Assembly: GCF_030156785.1 (NCBI RefSeq) | Contig: NZ_JASGLW010000001.1 | Span: forward strand, 124,001-188,000 | DNA from: Methanohalophilus sp. | GTDB lineage: Archaea; Halobacteriota; Methanosarcinia; Methanosarcinales; Methanosarcinaceae | DNA length: 64,000 nucleotides | Direction: 5' to 3' | Shown: piece by piece, positions 1 to 9,848 of the stretch | How positions within the stretch are numbered: the first letter of the stretch is position 1 | Layout of the letters: each line of letters starts with the position of its first letter | Notes under the pieces: generated by a model | What the model was told of the DNA's origin: nothing | What the model saw: only the letters and a program-made list of their open reading frames with translations | Databases searched by the model: none | Position numbers and translations under genes: made by a program

Positions 1-777
1 CCTTACAGACGTCTGATTGACGAGATGAGACAGATTTTTCTGGAAATGGGATTCACTGAAATCAAAGGTGATATTATCCAGAGTTCATTCTGGAACTTTG
101 ATGCTCTTTTCCAGCCACAGGATCATCCGGCAAGGGAAATGCAGGATACGTTCCACCTTGACACGACGTCCGAACTTCCGGAAGAGTATGTTAAAGCAGT
201 GTGTTCCATGCACGAGAGCGGTGGGGATATTGATTCCATTGGGTGGGGAGGCAAATGGAAGCAGGAAATTGCAGAGCGTAATGTCCTGCGTACACATACT
301 ACCGCCATCACAATCAAATATCTTTCAGAGCACACAGAACCTCCAGTGAAAGCATTCTGTATTGACAGGGCATACCGCAGGGAAACAATTGATCCTACAC
401 ATACTCCTGAATTCGAGCAGCTTGAAGGAATTGTAATGGATAGGAACATGTCATTTGCAAATCTTCTGGGCTGTCTTAAAGAATTCTACCGCCGCATGGG
501 ATTTGAGAATGTCCGTTTTAGACCTGGGTATTTCCCATACACCGAACCCAGTGTGGAACCTGAAGTATACGTAGAGGGTCTTGGATGGATCGAACTCGGT
601 GGTGCGGGCATATTCAGGAAGGAAGTTACAGAGCCTCTGGGAATTGATTATCCGGTTCTTGCCTGGGGTCTTGGTGTAAGCAGAGTTGCTATGCTTAAAA
701 TAGGTCTAAAAGACCTTCGGGATCTTTACCAGTCTGATATTGAATGGCTTCGCACAAGTCCTATCTGCAAGTTTTAA
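1..777 (+). CDS. pheS: Phenylalanyl-tRNA synthetase alpha subunit, C-terminal part
   Basis: Catalytic alpha subunit of phenylalanyl-tRNA synthetase, which charges tRNA-Phe in the cytoplasm. The frame is open from base 1 (PYRRLIDEM), so the start lies upstream of the window. Class II motifs are visible: [13 protein letters not shown] near the start, the motif 2 region [12 protein letters not shown] with the following FEQLEG, and motif 3 near the end as [11 protein letters not shown]. The PYTEPSVE stretch is typical of the Phe-binding pocket in archaeal PheS. It ends with TAA. No pheT follows it here. Confidence 0.96.
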   Translation, partial: PYRRLIDEMRQIFLEMGFTEIKGDIIQSSFWNFDALFQPQDHPAREMQDTFHLDTTSELPEEYVKAVCSMHESGGDIDSIGWGGKWKQEIAERNVLRTHTTAITIKYLSEHTEPPVKAFCIDRAYRRETIDPTHTPEFEQLEGIVMDRNMSFANLLGCLKEFYRRMGFENVRFRPGYFPYTEPSVEPEVYVEGLGWIELGGAGIFRKEVTEPLGIDYPVLAWGLGVSRVAMLKIGLKDLRDLYQSDIEWLRTSPICKF

Positions 778-779
778 TC

Positions 780-1163
780 TCAATTGATAGCAATTTAGCA
801 AGCATGGACTGTTTGATGTAGACTGCCCCATAGGGAATATCTCACGGAAGCATTAGCAGAGGATAAACTTGCATTCATCCAAGAGGTAACAAACAAAGAA
901 CATCCTTGGAGGCTGTGTGAATTTTATTGCCACATCCTCAACAGGATTTCATGTAACTTCTGGTTCTGTATTCAAACCCATTCTGGGAGCAAACCGATTG
1001 GTCGAATCCAATTATCTTTGCTGCAACCGCAACGAAAGCTACGGAATTGATAGAAACAATAATTGTATCTGTTTACCTGGAAACCCTCAGTATAGGTCAT
1101 GGCCTTCTATGCACAAAAACTGTATTCAAAATTGAAAGCAAGGGCCAGCCTGTTAATCGTTCA
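780..1163 (+). other. Gene-free stretch, possibly a decayed coding region
   Basis: No intact gene between pheS and the convergent DUF531 gene. Plus-strand translation gives protein-like pieces in different frames: LTEALAEDKLAFIQEV near 843-890, NFIATSSTGFHVTSGSV near 920-970, and SNPFWEQTDWSNPIIF then VYLETLSIGHGLLCTKTVF near 976-1130. The frame changes fit a gene broken by frameshifts. I cannot name the family, and chance translation is possible. Confidence 0.3.
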
Positions 1164-1733
1164 TCAAAAACAATCTCTTTCACATCTGTTAAAAGTGTTT
1201 TGAGAACTCTGCTTTGCATAAACGATGCCCATCAGATGGGCTGGAATTGCACTAATTGCCGTACATGTTTCGCAGGAAATTCCTTCATTGGTAATATCAA
1301 GATGCAGAGAGGCACGTTTTATCAGGTTTCTGGGAAGGCCTTTGCGTCCAAGTCCCACAAGGAAAAGGAACGATTTGCACATCAGGATCTCATCTGCCAT
1401 TTCAAATGGAGTTATTTTGAATGAAGGTTCAGGTCTTGAAGTAGTTGCCACAAGCTTGCCGAAATGGGACGGGAAACCTTTTTTAGGGAGTTCATGCACG
1501 AAAAAATGCCCTTTTTCATTGAGCTGCTGAAGATAATATCCGGATTCTCCAATTGTTGTTTTTTCCACTACATATTCCACCAGTTCATCCTTCTTCATCT
1601 TGAACGGAAAATCAAAAAGTGCAAGGCTGAAACCATAAGCTTTGCAGATGGGGGCAGCCCTTGCGACGGCACGATAGTGGGCGTCCAGAATCTTTATCTT
1701 ATCATAAGTGTTGACAATACCAAGCGTCAGCAT
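1164..1733 (-). CDS. DUF531 family protein (methanogen-conserved, unknown function)
   Basis: A 189-residue protein resembling the DUF531 family, found mainly in methanogenic archaea; no biochemical role is established. It opens with LTLGIVNTYDKIKILDAHYR and has a central KLVATTSRPEP stretch and a small-residue-rich C-terminal half. There is no signal peptide or membrane segment. The start is ATG preceded by GGAG (ggagaataATG). It overlaps the end of the upstream GNAT gene by 7 bases, so the two are probably co-transcribed. Stop is TGA. Confidence 0.75.
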   Translation of the reverse strand: MLTLGIVNTYDKIKILDAHYRAVARAAPICKAYGFSLALFDFPFKMKKDELVEYVVEKTTIGESGYYLQQLNEKGHFFVHELPKKGFPSHFGKLVATTSRPEPSFKITPFEMADEILMCKSFLFLVGLGRKGLPRNLIKRASLHLDITNEGISCETCTAISAIPAHLMGIVYAKQSSQNTFNRCERDCF

Positions 1734-2149
1734 TCATTATTCTCCGTGGTTTTGAAGTAAAGGAAATGTTGCCTGCATGAATCGAGTAGGTTGCAATTGG
1801 CACAATCTTCCCATAAATCCTCTTTTCCAATGTTTTCAGCTTTCTTAAATCCCTCCTTCAGAAAAAAACCCGGAGCAGTTGTCCTTACGTATACAATACC
1901 ATTAAATCGGTTTAATGCATGCATTAAAAGGGATTTTCCGACTCCTTTTCCCCGGTATGAAGCATGAACAGCTATGGAATGGATTTCGTTGAATGGTTCT
2001 TCCAGATAAGAAAGTGCACCGATTATCTTTCCATTAATTTCCGCAACAATGAAATTGGAAATATCGACATCATCCCTATCAAGGAAATAAGTGGAAAGAA
2101 GAGCATCAACTTTTTTGTTATCTGCCTTGTTTGCATTCCTGATTGATAT
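1727..2149 (-). CDS. GNAT-family N-acetyltransferase with no ordinary start codon
   Basis: Acetyl-CoA-dependent acyltransferase of the GNAT fold; substrate unknown. From about 2149 the frame reads ISIRNANKADNKKVDAL, then NFIVAEINGKIIGALSYLE, HSIAVHASYRGKGVGKSLL (the RGKGVGKSLL loop binds the acetyl-CoA pyrophosphate), VYVRTTAPGFFLKEGFKKA and a cysteine-rich end (CANCNLLDSC). The first in-frame ATG, at 1924, lies after the cofactor motif and cannot be the true start. The codon at the usual family start is ATA (2149-2147), preceded by AAT and an in-frame TAG (2155-2153). If TAG is read as an amino acid, the frame extends to TTG 2179 or ATG 2215. So the start is unusual, lost, or upstream of a decoded TAG. 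Stop is TGA. Confidence 0.7.
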   Translation of the reverse strand: MSIRNANKADNKKVDALLSTYFLDRDDVDISNFIVAEINGKIIGALSYLEEPFNEIHSIAVHASYRGKGVGKSLLMHALNRFNGIVYVRTTAPGFFLKEGFKKAENIGKEDLWEDCANCNLLDSCRQHFLYFKTTENNEC

Positions 2150-2459
2150 ATTCTATAAAAAGCAGGCATCTGAAGACAAGCTGCTGTATGTAGGTGATTT
2201 GATCTTTGCACACATTTACATAGAATCTCATGAATGGGCAGTATAATAATGTATTGATAATTACCAGCTACTACAGGCCAGATAAACAACATATGCAAAA
2301 TTTATAATGCTTGTGTCCTAGATGCTGGAATTGATTCAGCCTGTAGAATATAATTTGTTTAATTCATGCCCACCATCTTTAAATAAGGAGAACCTTTATC
2401 TGCCAGCATTCTTTCAATACATCTGCTATAATAACCATTTAAAAGCAGGAACATTTAAA

Positions 2460-3029
2460 ATGCCTGAAATCCTTGAAAAATCCTTATCTATTGCCCCGGT
2501 GATACAACGAGGAGAGTACTTCTATTTTATCCATCCCATTGCGGACGGTATTCCTCTGATTGAACCCGAATTACTGGAAGATGTTACAAAGAGAATCATG
2601 AATGTTGCAGACATGAACGTTGATCGCATCGTGACCGTGGAAGCCATGGGCATTCCGATTGCTACTGCTCTCTCCCTGAAAACCCGCATCCCATATTCTG
2701 TCATAAGGAAAAGGAGATATTGTCTGGAAGGTGAGGTCAAATTATCCCAGAGTACCGGCTATTCGAAGAGTGAATTGTATATCAATGGCATTGAGAAAGG
2801 AGACCGAGTTCTTATCGTAGATGATGTCATCAGCACCGGAGGTACTATGGATGTCCTTGTGAAGGGACTTCAGGAGATGGGCGTTGAAATCGTGGATATT
2901 GTGGTTGTAATCGGTCGGGGGGACGGTGCATCAAGACTTTCCGCCGAAGGTGTGAAGGTCAAAGTCCTTGTTACTATTGATGTGAAACCTGACGGAGTGA
3001 TTGTAACGGAGGTTGCTGATTGGGAGTAA
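2460..3029 (+). CDS. hpt: Archaeal hypoxanthine/adenine phosphoribosyltransferase
   Basis: Purine salvage enzyme that joins a free purine base to PRPP to give the nucleotide. The PRPP-binding loop is clear as VLIVDDVISTGGT at about residues 118-130. The N-terminus, MPEILEKSLSIAPVIQRGEY, matches the archaeal Hpt group. I chose ATG 2460 because the 46 codons open upstream do not look like Hpt and the family starts here; length is then 189 residues, as usual. It overlaps dph2 by 10 bases, so the pair is likely translationally coupled. Stop is TAA. Confidence 0.88.
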   Translation: MPEILEKSLSIAPVIQRGEYFYFIHPIADGIPLIEPELLEDVTKRIMNVADMNVDRIVTVEAMGIPIATALSLKTRIPYSVIRKRRYCLEGEVKLSQSTGYSKSELYINGIEKGDRVLIVDDVISTGGTMDVLVKGLQEMGVEIVDIVVVIGRGDGASRLSAEGVKVKVLVTIDVKPDGVIVTEVADWE

Positions 3030-4006
3030 CTGAAGATTTTGATCTGGGAATTGACCGAATAATCAATGAGATCAAAAACCGTAATGCTCGCAAAGTGGGG
3101 CTCCAATTTCCCGAAGGGCTTAAACGGAGGTCCTTTTCAATTGCTTCTGAGATTGAAAATAAAACCGGTGCTGAAGTGCAGATTTCAGCAAATCCCTGTT
3201 ATGGTGCATGTGACCTTGACAGACAGCTTCTTGAAACTATGGATCTTGTATTCCATTTTGGTCATTCCACAATCAGAGAGGATGACGGCGGGAAGGTAAT
3301 TTATATTGAAGCACGCTCACCTGTAGATCTTGGGGAAGTGGTTCGCAAAGCAATTCCACTGTTTGAAGGAATACGTATTGGCCTGATTACGACTGTACAG
3401 CATGTCCACAAACTGGAAGGTATACGCAGGCTGCTTGAAGAAGTAGGTAAGGAGGGAGTAATAGCGGAAGGGGATAGCAGGATTGCATATCCTGGACAGG
3501 TGTTGGGATGTAATTTTTCCGCTGCTTTTTCGGAGGACTGTGATGAGTACCTATATATCGGTGGGGGACAATTCCATCCAATTGGCGTGGCGCTTTGTAG
3601 CAAGAAGCCTGTAATTATTGCAGACCCCTATCTTAATGAAGTCAGAAAAGTGGACACCCATGCGATAATGAAAAAACGATATGCTGCAATCGGCAAAGCC
3701 ATGAATTCAAAGGTTGTGGCGATAGTTGTATCCACAAAAACCGGTCAGCAGCGGATGGAACTTGCAAAATATCTTCTGCGTAGTGCAAAGAAAAAGGGGT
3801 TGCAGGCCTATATTCTGACCATGGATCTTGTCTCCCCGGAGCAGCTGTTGAATTTTAAAGTGGATGTTATCGTCAATACGGCATGTCCGCGTATTGCAAT
3901 CGATGATGCCGGCAGATATCCTGCTCCGATGCTTACTCCGCCAGAATTCGAGATTGTACTTGGAGAGCGGGAAGAACTTGTTTTTGATGAGATAAGAGGT
4001 GAATGA
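3020..4006 (+). CDS. dph2: Diphthamide biosynthesis protein Dph2
   Basis: Catalyses the first step of diphthamide formation on elongation factor 2, moving the 3-amino-3-carboxypropyl group of S-adenosylmethionine to a histidine by non-canonical [4Fe-4S] radical chemistry. The three separated cluster cysteines are visible in [16 protein letters not shown] and NTACPRIA. Length is 328 residues. The start is TTG at 3020, preceded by GGAGG with 7-base spacing inside the end of hpt. It overlaps the reading frame of the next gene's leader. Stop is TGA. Confidence 0.92.
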   Translation: MGVTEDFDLGIDRIINEIKNRNARKVGLQFPEGLKRRSFSIASEIENKTGAEVQISANPCYGACDLDRQLLETMDLVFHFGHSTIREDDGGKVIYIEARSPVDLGEVVRKAIPLFEGIRIGLITTVQHVHKLEGIRRLLEEVGKEGVIAEGDSRIAYPGQVLGCNFSAAFSEDCDEYLYIGGGQFHPIGVALCSKKPVIIADPYLNEVRKVDTHAIMKKRYAAIGKAMNSKVVAIVVSTKTGQQRMELAKYLLRSAKKKGLQAYILTMDLVSPEQLLNFKVDVIVNTACPRIAIDDAGRYPAPMLTPPEFEIVLGEREELVFDEIRGE

Positions 4007-4013
4007 AGCACTT

Positions 4014-4616
4014 ATGAAACAGCGCAAACTTGAGATGCGGCTGCAAAAAGTAGAAGGCTTTGAAAAACCTGATATCAGCCTTGAGCAATACCCGACACCT
4101 GCAACACTTGCAGCGGAGATCTTACATTTTGCTTACATGCAGGGTGATCTTGAAGGCACTGTTATTGATCTGGGCTGTGGGACTGGGATGCTGGCCATCG
4201 GTGCAAAATTGTTGGGAGCTAAAGAAGTCATTGGATATGATATTGATCCCAGACCTCTTATGATAGCACGCAGGAATGCAGAAAAACTGGGTGTTGAAGT
4301 TGAATTTGTCTGCTCTCCAATCGATTCCATCCAGTAGCATGCTGATACCGTTGTTATGAATCCTCCATTTGGAGCCCAATGCAAAGGAAACGACAGACCT
4401 TTTCTCAAAAAAGCCTTGGAAATTGCAGACACAGTCTATTCCATACATAATAAAGGTAGTCGGAGTTTCATCGAGAAGTATATAAGGCCTGCCATTGTAA
4501 CAGACACCTATTCTGCAAGTTTCTCGATAAAAAGAACATTTAAATTCCATAAAAAGGATGTAGAACAAATTGAAGTGGAAGTATACAGGATAAAGTCCGG
4601 TTCTCATTCAAACTAA
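4014..4616 (+). CDS. METTL5-like RNA/DNA adenine methyltransferase with in-frame TAG
   Basis: SAM-dependent methyltransferase of the METTL5-like group, whose eukaryotic members methylate adenine N6 in small-subunit rRNA. The start [16 protein letters not shown] is followed by EQYPTPA, motif [14 protein letters not shown] (about residues 52-64), the acidic YDIDP, and catalytic motif NPPFG (116-120). A TAG codon sits at residue 108 (4335-4337), between motif I and NPPFG. The frame continues without change to TAA at 4614 and the second half is clearly the same protein. Stopping at TAG would remove the catalytic motif. The likely explanation is decoding of TAG as pyrrolysine; a recent nonsense mutation is the alternative. 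ATG 4014 matches the family start; GTG 3999 is also in frame, with AGGTGA nearby. Confidence 0.85.
4335..4337 (+). other. In-frame TAG codon, candidate pyrrolysine site
   Basis: TAG in the middle of the METTL5-like methylase, read between CAG and CAT. The downstream frame is intact through the catalytic NPPF motif for 92 more codons. No ATG and ribosome site suited to restarting translation before NPPF is evident; the nearest downstream ATG (4356) immediately precedes the motif. Confidence 0.75.
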
Positions 4617-4711
4617 TATAATAGATATGAGGGATTTTCATTAGACTCAAAAATACTAAGAAGAAAACAACTAGGAGAAGGCTAAAATCCGCTTCTTCAG
4701 ATGAACAGAAA

Positions 4712-5359
4712 ATGAAATCAGAGTTAATCGAAGGGGATGAAACAGTTGGAGAAGTAGAAGAAGTAGGAAAAACAGATGAATCCCCAGAAGAGAAAGAACT
4801 GGAAGAGCATTTTGTCCTGCCTGGAGAAGTAGTGGGAATCACTGAAGAGTTCAAAGGCGGTGACGGGACATATACTGTTAGGGGTGACATTTTAGCAAGT
4901 CGCATTGGTACGGTCCAGATCAACAGGAAGAAAAGGGAAGTATCAGTTAAACCTGCCTCAGGCATTCCACCGGTTGTTAAGAAAGGCGACATAGTTGTGG
5001 GTATGATTATAAATCTTAGGGATTCCATGGCCCTTGTGAAAATTGCAGCAATTAAAGGGTATGGGGAACGTGAAATTAAAGATCCCGGGATTGCTGCCAT
5101 TCACATATCAAACATCAGGGATTCCTATGTAAAAAATATCGCCGATGAATTCGGACTTGGTGATATTGTCAAGGCAAAAGTTATTGACATTGAAAACATG
5201 CGCCTCTCAACTGCGGAAAAAGACCTTGGTGTGATGTCTGCAATGTGCCCAAGATGTGGAACTGTAATGCAGAAAGATGAAAGGCGCCTTAAGTGCCCAG
5301 CATGCGGTAATGTTGAGAAACGCAATCTGTCTTCAGATTACGGAAGCGGTGAGATATAA
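4712..5359 (+). CDS. csl4: Exosome RNA-binding subunit Csl4
   Basis: Cap protein of the archaeal exosome, which binds RNA and helps present it to the Rrp41-Rrp42 ring. Order of parts: an acidic N-terminus, the N-terminal domain FVLPGEVVGITEEF, an S1 RNA-binding domain (about residues 85-165) and a C-terminal zinc ribbon with CPRCG and CPACG. ATG 4712 has no ribosome site. The frame is open upstream to 4640, where ATT is preceded by GAGGG at 6-base spacing and the added residues (RLKNTKKKTTRRRLKS) look coding. The start is therefore uncertain. It is followed 21 bases later by rpoL. Stop is TAA. Confidence 0.88.
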   Translation: MKSELIEGDETVGEVEEVGKTDESPEEKELEEHFVLPGEVVGITEEFKGGDGTYTVRGDILASRIGTVQINRKKREVSVKPASGIPPVVKKGDIVVGMIINLRDSMALVKIAAIKGYGEREIKDPGIAAIHISNIRDSYVKNIADEFGLGDIVKAKVIDIENMRLSTAEKDLGVMSAMCPRCGTVMQKDERRLKCPACGNVEKRNLSSDYGSGEI

Positions 5360-5380
5360 AATTGATACAGGTGACTACTT

Positions 5381-5656
5381 ATGGAATTAAAAATCCTGGA
5401 AAAAACCGATAATGAAATCAGACTTGAAATCCGGGGAGAGAGCCATACCCTTCTTAATTTACTCAAGTCTGTTTTGCTCGAAGATGAACACGTAGAGATC
5501 GCAACATATGACATGAAACATGTCACTATAAGCGATCCCGTACTTTTTGTCAAGACTGATGGCGAAGATCCAATTGCAACCATCAGGAAAGCAGCAGGAA
5601 ACCTCATTGAAAGGTTTGACAATTTCATGGAAGTATTCCAGAAAGCACTTGCCTGA
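5381..5656 (+). CDS. rpoL: RNA polymerase subunit L (Rpb11-like)
   Basis: Small assembly subunit of archaeal RNA polymerase; it pairs with RpoD (Rpb3-like) to start core assembly. At 91 residues it is the usual size. The Rpb11 signature HTLLNLLKSVLLEDEHVEIATYD is split by the conserved LL..LL helix; the C-terminus is an amphipathic helix (AAGNLIERFDNFMEVF). An AGGTGA ribosome site precedes ATG. It lies between csl4 and SepCysS in one co-directional run. Stop is TGA. Confidence 0.92.
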   Translation: MELKILEKTDNEIRLEIRGESHTLLNLLKSVLLEDEHVEIATYDMKHVTISDPVLFVKTDGEDPIATIRKAAGNLIERFDNFMEVFQKALA

Positions 5657-5665
5657 ATTTCATGA

Positions 5666-6838
<1,173 letters not shown>

Positions 6839-6911
6839 ATTCTAAACAGCATGTGGTGGAATATTACCACAAAAACTTTATTTAATTTCAGACTAATATT
6901 CCCCGACTCAT

Positions 6912-6983
6912 GCGGCTGTGGTTTAGTGGTTATGACCTGAGCTTCCCAAGCTTAGAACCCGGGTTCGAATCCCGGCAGCCGCA
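6912..6983 (+). tRNA. tRNA-Gly (CCC)
   Basis: A 72-base cloverleaf with acceptor GCGGCTG pairing CAGCCGC, T-arm CCGGGTTCGAATCCCGG, and anticodon stem TGAGC/GCTTA around loop TTCCCAA, giving anticodon CCC. Discriminator A. CCA is not encoded. It has its own upstream AT-rich region (actttatttaatttc). Confidence 0.95.
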
Positions 6984-7233
6984 TCGTTTTCTGATAGGGA
7001 TTTTAGTCGTTGTTATTCTGGCTTTTCAACTCTTGTTTCCTTGTAGAAATCTCGCGTGTTTGTTTGCTCAAGAAAATACATACAAAGGGGATGATTTTGT
7101 TTTGTCTGGCTTTGTAGAATTTTTTTTGAGTTTGGCAATGAACCATACTTATAAATTAAAGGTTTAGATTAATTTATGAAAAAAAGAAAATTTGCAGAAA
7201 AAAGTATGTGGGAGATGAACCGAATTATTTATC
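6984..7233. other. Intergenic, no gene seen
   Basis: About 250 bases between tRNA-Gly and the regulator. No conserved reading frame. It contains two direct copies of a TTGTAGAA word (near 7041 and 7112), the core of the inverted repeats described at 57812 and 14923, so it may hold old mobile-element debris. Confidence 0.4.
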
Positions 7234-7611
7234 TCAGGAATAAGACTTGAGACGAACAATGTTTTCCATAAGCATTTCGTTCTCTTCAACAATTTCACGT
7301 TCAAGCGTATCAACAATTTCTCTTAGAGGAAGCGCAAGACGATAAACTTTGACCGGACGACCTTTGCCCTCATTCTTCTTGACATCTTCACAGAGTACCC
7401 AGCCACGTTTCTTGCACAGGTATTTCATTGCAATGCTGACCTCTGGCTGCCTGAGCTGAGATCTCATTTCAATTTCCCTTGATGTAATTTTATCAGTGGA
7501 TGAGAGGCAAGCAAGAGTTTTTGATATGGGTTTTGATAAGTTTAATTTCCTGAAAAGATTGGCGATCTCTATCTCTCTTTCATTCATACTGGAAACAGCT
7601 TCATCATTCAT
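7234..7611 (-). CDS. Winged-helix transcription regulator
   Basis: Small DNA-binding regulator with an HTH domain: LACLSSTDKITSREIEMRS, then QPEVSIAMKYLCKKRGWV as probable recognition helix and wing, then a KNEGKGRPVKVYRL wing. The C-terminus is a helix (LEREIVEENEMLMENI) suited to dimer formation. Length is 125 residues from ATG 7611, which follows GGTGAT; GTG 7644 is an alternative because the TATA-like TTATATAT near 7675 would place transcription start close to it. The ligand and targets are unknown. Stop is TGA. Confidence 0.75.
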   Translation of the reverse strand: MNDEAVSSMNEREIEIANLFRKLNLSKPISKTLACLSSTDKITSREIEMRSQLRQPEVSIAMKYLCKKRGWVLCEDVKKNEGKGRPVKVYRLALPLREIVDTLEREIVEENEMLMENIVRLKSYS

Positions 7612-7746
7612 CAGATCACCACTAATATACGGACCTAAATTCACTTAGAGATTCTATATATTTTAGAAGATATATAACTATTACTTTCAAAATTCTTGGA
7701 TGAAAATGCCTATATATTGCCACGCTGAGTTGAGGAAAAGTGTTGG

Positions 7747-7820
7747 TGGGCCCGCTGCGATTCGAACGCAGGACCTCACGGTTATCAGCCGTGCGCTCCA
7801 CCAAGCTAAGCTACGGGCCC
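7747..7820 (-). tRNA. tRNA-Ile (GAT)
   Basis: A 74-base cloverleaf on the minus strand; acceptor GGGCCCG pairs CGGGCCC, T-arm CTGCGTTCGAATCGCAG, anticodon loop CTGATAA giving GAT. Discriminator A. Confidence 0.96.
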
Positions 7821-7997
7821 ATTCAGTCACATTCAGTCGCGATTGGACATCGTGCGAGCTACCAGATAAACATTCAAGTACTTTAATATTTCGCTTTGGT
7901 CCGTGATTATAACACAATTTTCAAAAAAATAAAAATGTAAAGGAGGTATAATCGATAAGTTTATCTTTGATGATTGCAAGTGTGTTTGTGCTCTTTT

Positions 7998-8069
7998 GGG
8001 CCGGTAGATCAGGGGTAGATCGCTACCTTGGCATGGTAGAGGCCTCGGGTTCAATTCCCGACCGGTCCA
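7998..8069 (+). tRNA. tRNA-Ala (GGC)
   Basis: A 72-base cloverleaf; acceptor GGGCCGG pairs CCGGTCC with the G3-U70 wobble that identifies tRNA-Ala. Anticodon stem CTACC/GGTAG around loop TTGGCAT gives GGC. Discriminator A. Confidence 0.97.
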
Positions 8070-8213
8070 CATTATAACTACTATTGAAATGGGCACTGTA
8101 GAAAAACACACTTTTTTATATTTTTACACAACGACAAAATAAAAAGTATATTGTTTGCCAACTGAAAACACAAAACGGGGATGGTTGTGCAAACTCTGAA
8201 ACTCCATTAAATT

Positions 8214-8241
8214 CTTGTTCTAACAAGGATTTCTATAGAAA
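8214..8241 (+). promoter_or_regulatory. Two adjacent palindromes upstream of pgi
   Basis: CTTGTT-CT-AACAAG (8214-8227) is followed two bases later by the perfect 12-base palindrome TTTCTATAGAAA (8230-8241). They lie 25-50 bases before a TATA-like TTTATAAT at 8266-8273 and the pgi start at 8297. The position upstream of TATA would suit an activator or repressor site; no protein can be assigned. Confidence 0.4.
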
Positions 8242-8296
8242 CGAAACATTTAACTTTTTTTGTACTTTATAATTCACATGTAAATCAGGGGTAGTT

Positions 8297-9037
8297 ATGA
8301 GGGATTTAATGGACAATACGATTATATTCGGAGGAATAAAGTATGCTCCAAATGTCCGTATGCTTAGTGATATGGATAAAGTACTCTATGACCGTGAGTG
8401 GCTAAAAACTGCCGAGAACAGGGAACTCTACTATATGTATCGTGACTTGTTCCTCACGGAAGATGATCACAATACAATGAAGATGTACGATCTGAGATAT
8501 GATATTACTATTATTCCCACTGGGATGCTGGGAAGAGAATTCATAAAAACTGCAGGACATTTCCACCCGATGGTTCCCGGCACCACTATAACCTACCCAG
8601 AAGTTTATCAGGTTCTTGAAGGCAAAGCTACCTACCTTTTACAGTATGATGATTCAGCAGATGTTTCCGATGTAATCGTCGTACGTGCTTCTAAAGGAGA
8701 TATTGTAGTAATCCCTCCGGACTATGGACATGTCACAATTAACGCTTCATCCGAAGATCTCAAAATGGCTAACTGGGTTTGCAGAAGTTTTTCTTCAATC
8801 TATGATCCAATACAGGAAAAAAGAGGAGCTGCCTATTATCTTCTTAAGGACGGATTCGTGAAAAATCCATCTTATTCAAGCGTTGCGGATATCAGGTATC
8901 TAAAACCCCGAGAGATGCCTGAATTTGGTCTTTTTCATGGAAAAGACATGTATGATCTTATCAATGATCCGGATAAGCTTCGTTTTCTGACAAAACCTCA
9001 GGAGTTCATGGAGTCTTTATATTCATTGATCAACTAA
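8297..9037 (+). CDS. pgi: Cupin-type glucose-6-phosphate isomerase
   Basis: Interconverts glucose 6-phosphate and fructose 6-phosphate; the metal-dependent cupin form typical of euryarchaea, unrelated to bacterial Pgi. The cupin metal motif is [25 protein letters not shown] broken by a loop (two His and Glu), with the second cupin His in [10 protein letters not shown]. Length 246 residues. ATG follows aggggtagtt. The NrpR-domain gene starts 13 bases downstream. Stop is TAA. Confidence 0.9.
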   Translation: MRDLMDNTIIFGGIKYAPNVRMLSDMDKVLYDREWLKTAENRELYYMYRDLFLTEDDHNTMKMYDLRYDITIIPTGMLGREFIKTAGHFHPMVPGTTITYPEVYQVLEGKATYLLQYDDSADVSDVIVVRASKGDIVVIPPDYGHVTINASSEDLKMANWVCRSFSSIYDPIQEKRGAAYYLLKDGFVKNPSYSSVADIRYLKPREMPEFGLFHGKDMYDLINDPDKLRFLTKPQEFMESLYSLIN

Positions 9038-9050
9038 AAATATATCTTCA

Positions 9051-9848
9051 ATGGCTGCATTCCTTATACAAACACATTCAGGTGTAGGTATGCAGGAATA
9101 TAGCAAGCCTGTCTTATTCATGTCTTCAAAGATTGTGGACATGATGTTTAAGACAACTCTCGATCTCAGTACAATGGAAGGAGACATTATTGCAAATGTA
9201 TCTATTGTGAGAGAAGATGATCTTGACAGGGTTCTTGAAATTATGGGTGTGGCTTTCAATAGTGGTCTTTCAATCAGTCCATTTTTTAGGTTATTCCATG
9301 CAGGCGAGACTATCGGAAGCTTAAAAATACCTCCCGGAAAAGTTGGTATTGCCACCATGTGCAGCATTACAATTGATGGCCTTCTGCTGAAATCAGGTGT
9401 TTTATCAAATCCCAAGTTTGGTGGAGTTGTCCAGATACACAACGGCTTACCTGTTCGGTTCACCGACGTGTTAACTTATACAAGTACTACGATTGATCCT
9501 CTTGAAGTCCTGATGTCGCAGGACATTACTTCCGTATTGCAGATGTTACACACCGGTTCCGGGAAAATCCTTGCAAACCTCAGAGAATTGCACATGTCTG
9601 CCCGGGATGAAATTGACAGGACTCTCTATGATATGATGGAAGTGGGTATCAGCGGAATACTGGAAGTAGGAGAACCAAATAGTCGCGTTTTGGATGTTCC
9701 GGTTGAGCGCGATCACCTTGGTCTGGTGGTAATTAGCGGGACAAACCCCATGGCCATTGTAAAAGAAAGTGGCATGTCTATCTGGACGCATGCGATGTCA
9801 AGTATTATCGACATTGCTTCCATGCGTCACATTGAAGATTTTATCTGA
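9051..9848 (+). CDS. NrpR regulatory-domain protein (NrpRII-like)
   Basis: Matches the NrpR (DUF128) effector domain that senses 2-oxoglutarate in methanogen nitrogen regulation. It is 265 residues with one such domain (e.g. [19 protein letters not shown] and [18 protein letters not shown]) and no helix-turn-helix, like NrpRII of Methanosarcina, which works with a DNA-binding NrpRI. It probably forms an operon with pgi. Its end overlaps the convergent recJ-like gene by 8 bases. Stop is TGA. Confidence 0.8.
   Translation: MAAFLIQTHSGVGMQEYSKPVLFMSSKIVDMMFKTTLDLSTMEGDIIANVSIVREDDLDRVLEIMGVAFNSGLSISPFFRLFHAGETIGSLKIPPGKVGIATMCSITIDGLLLKSGVLSNPKFGGVVQIHNGLPVRFTDVLTYTSTTIDPLEVLMSQDITSVLQMLHTGSGKILANLRELHMSARDEIDRTLYDMMEVGISGILEVGEPNSRVLDVPVERDHLGLVVISGTNPMAIVKESGMSIWTHAMSSIIDIASMRHIEDFI

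Noticed and set aside
917-1424. Plus-strand frames overlapping the DUF531 gene
   Set aside because: From 1164 on they are antisense to a recognisable protein and carry no family features there.
2322-2459. N-terminal extension of hpt by 46 codons
   Set aside because: The extension has no Hpt similarity, and the family start is at 2460.
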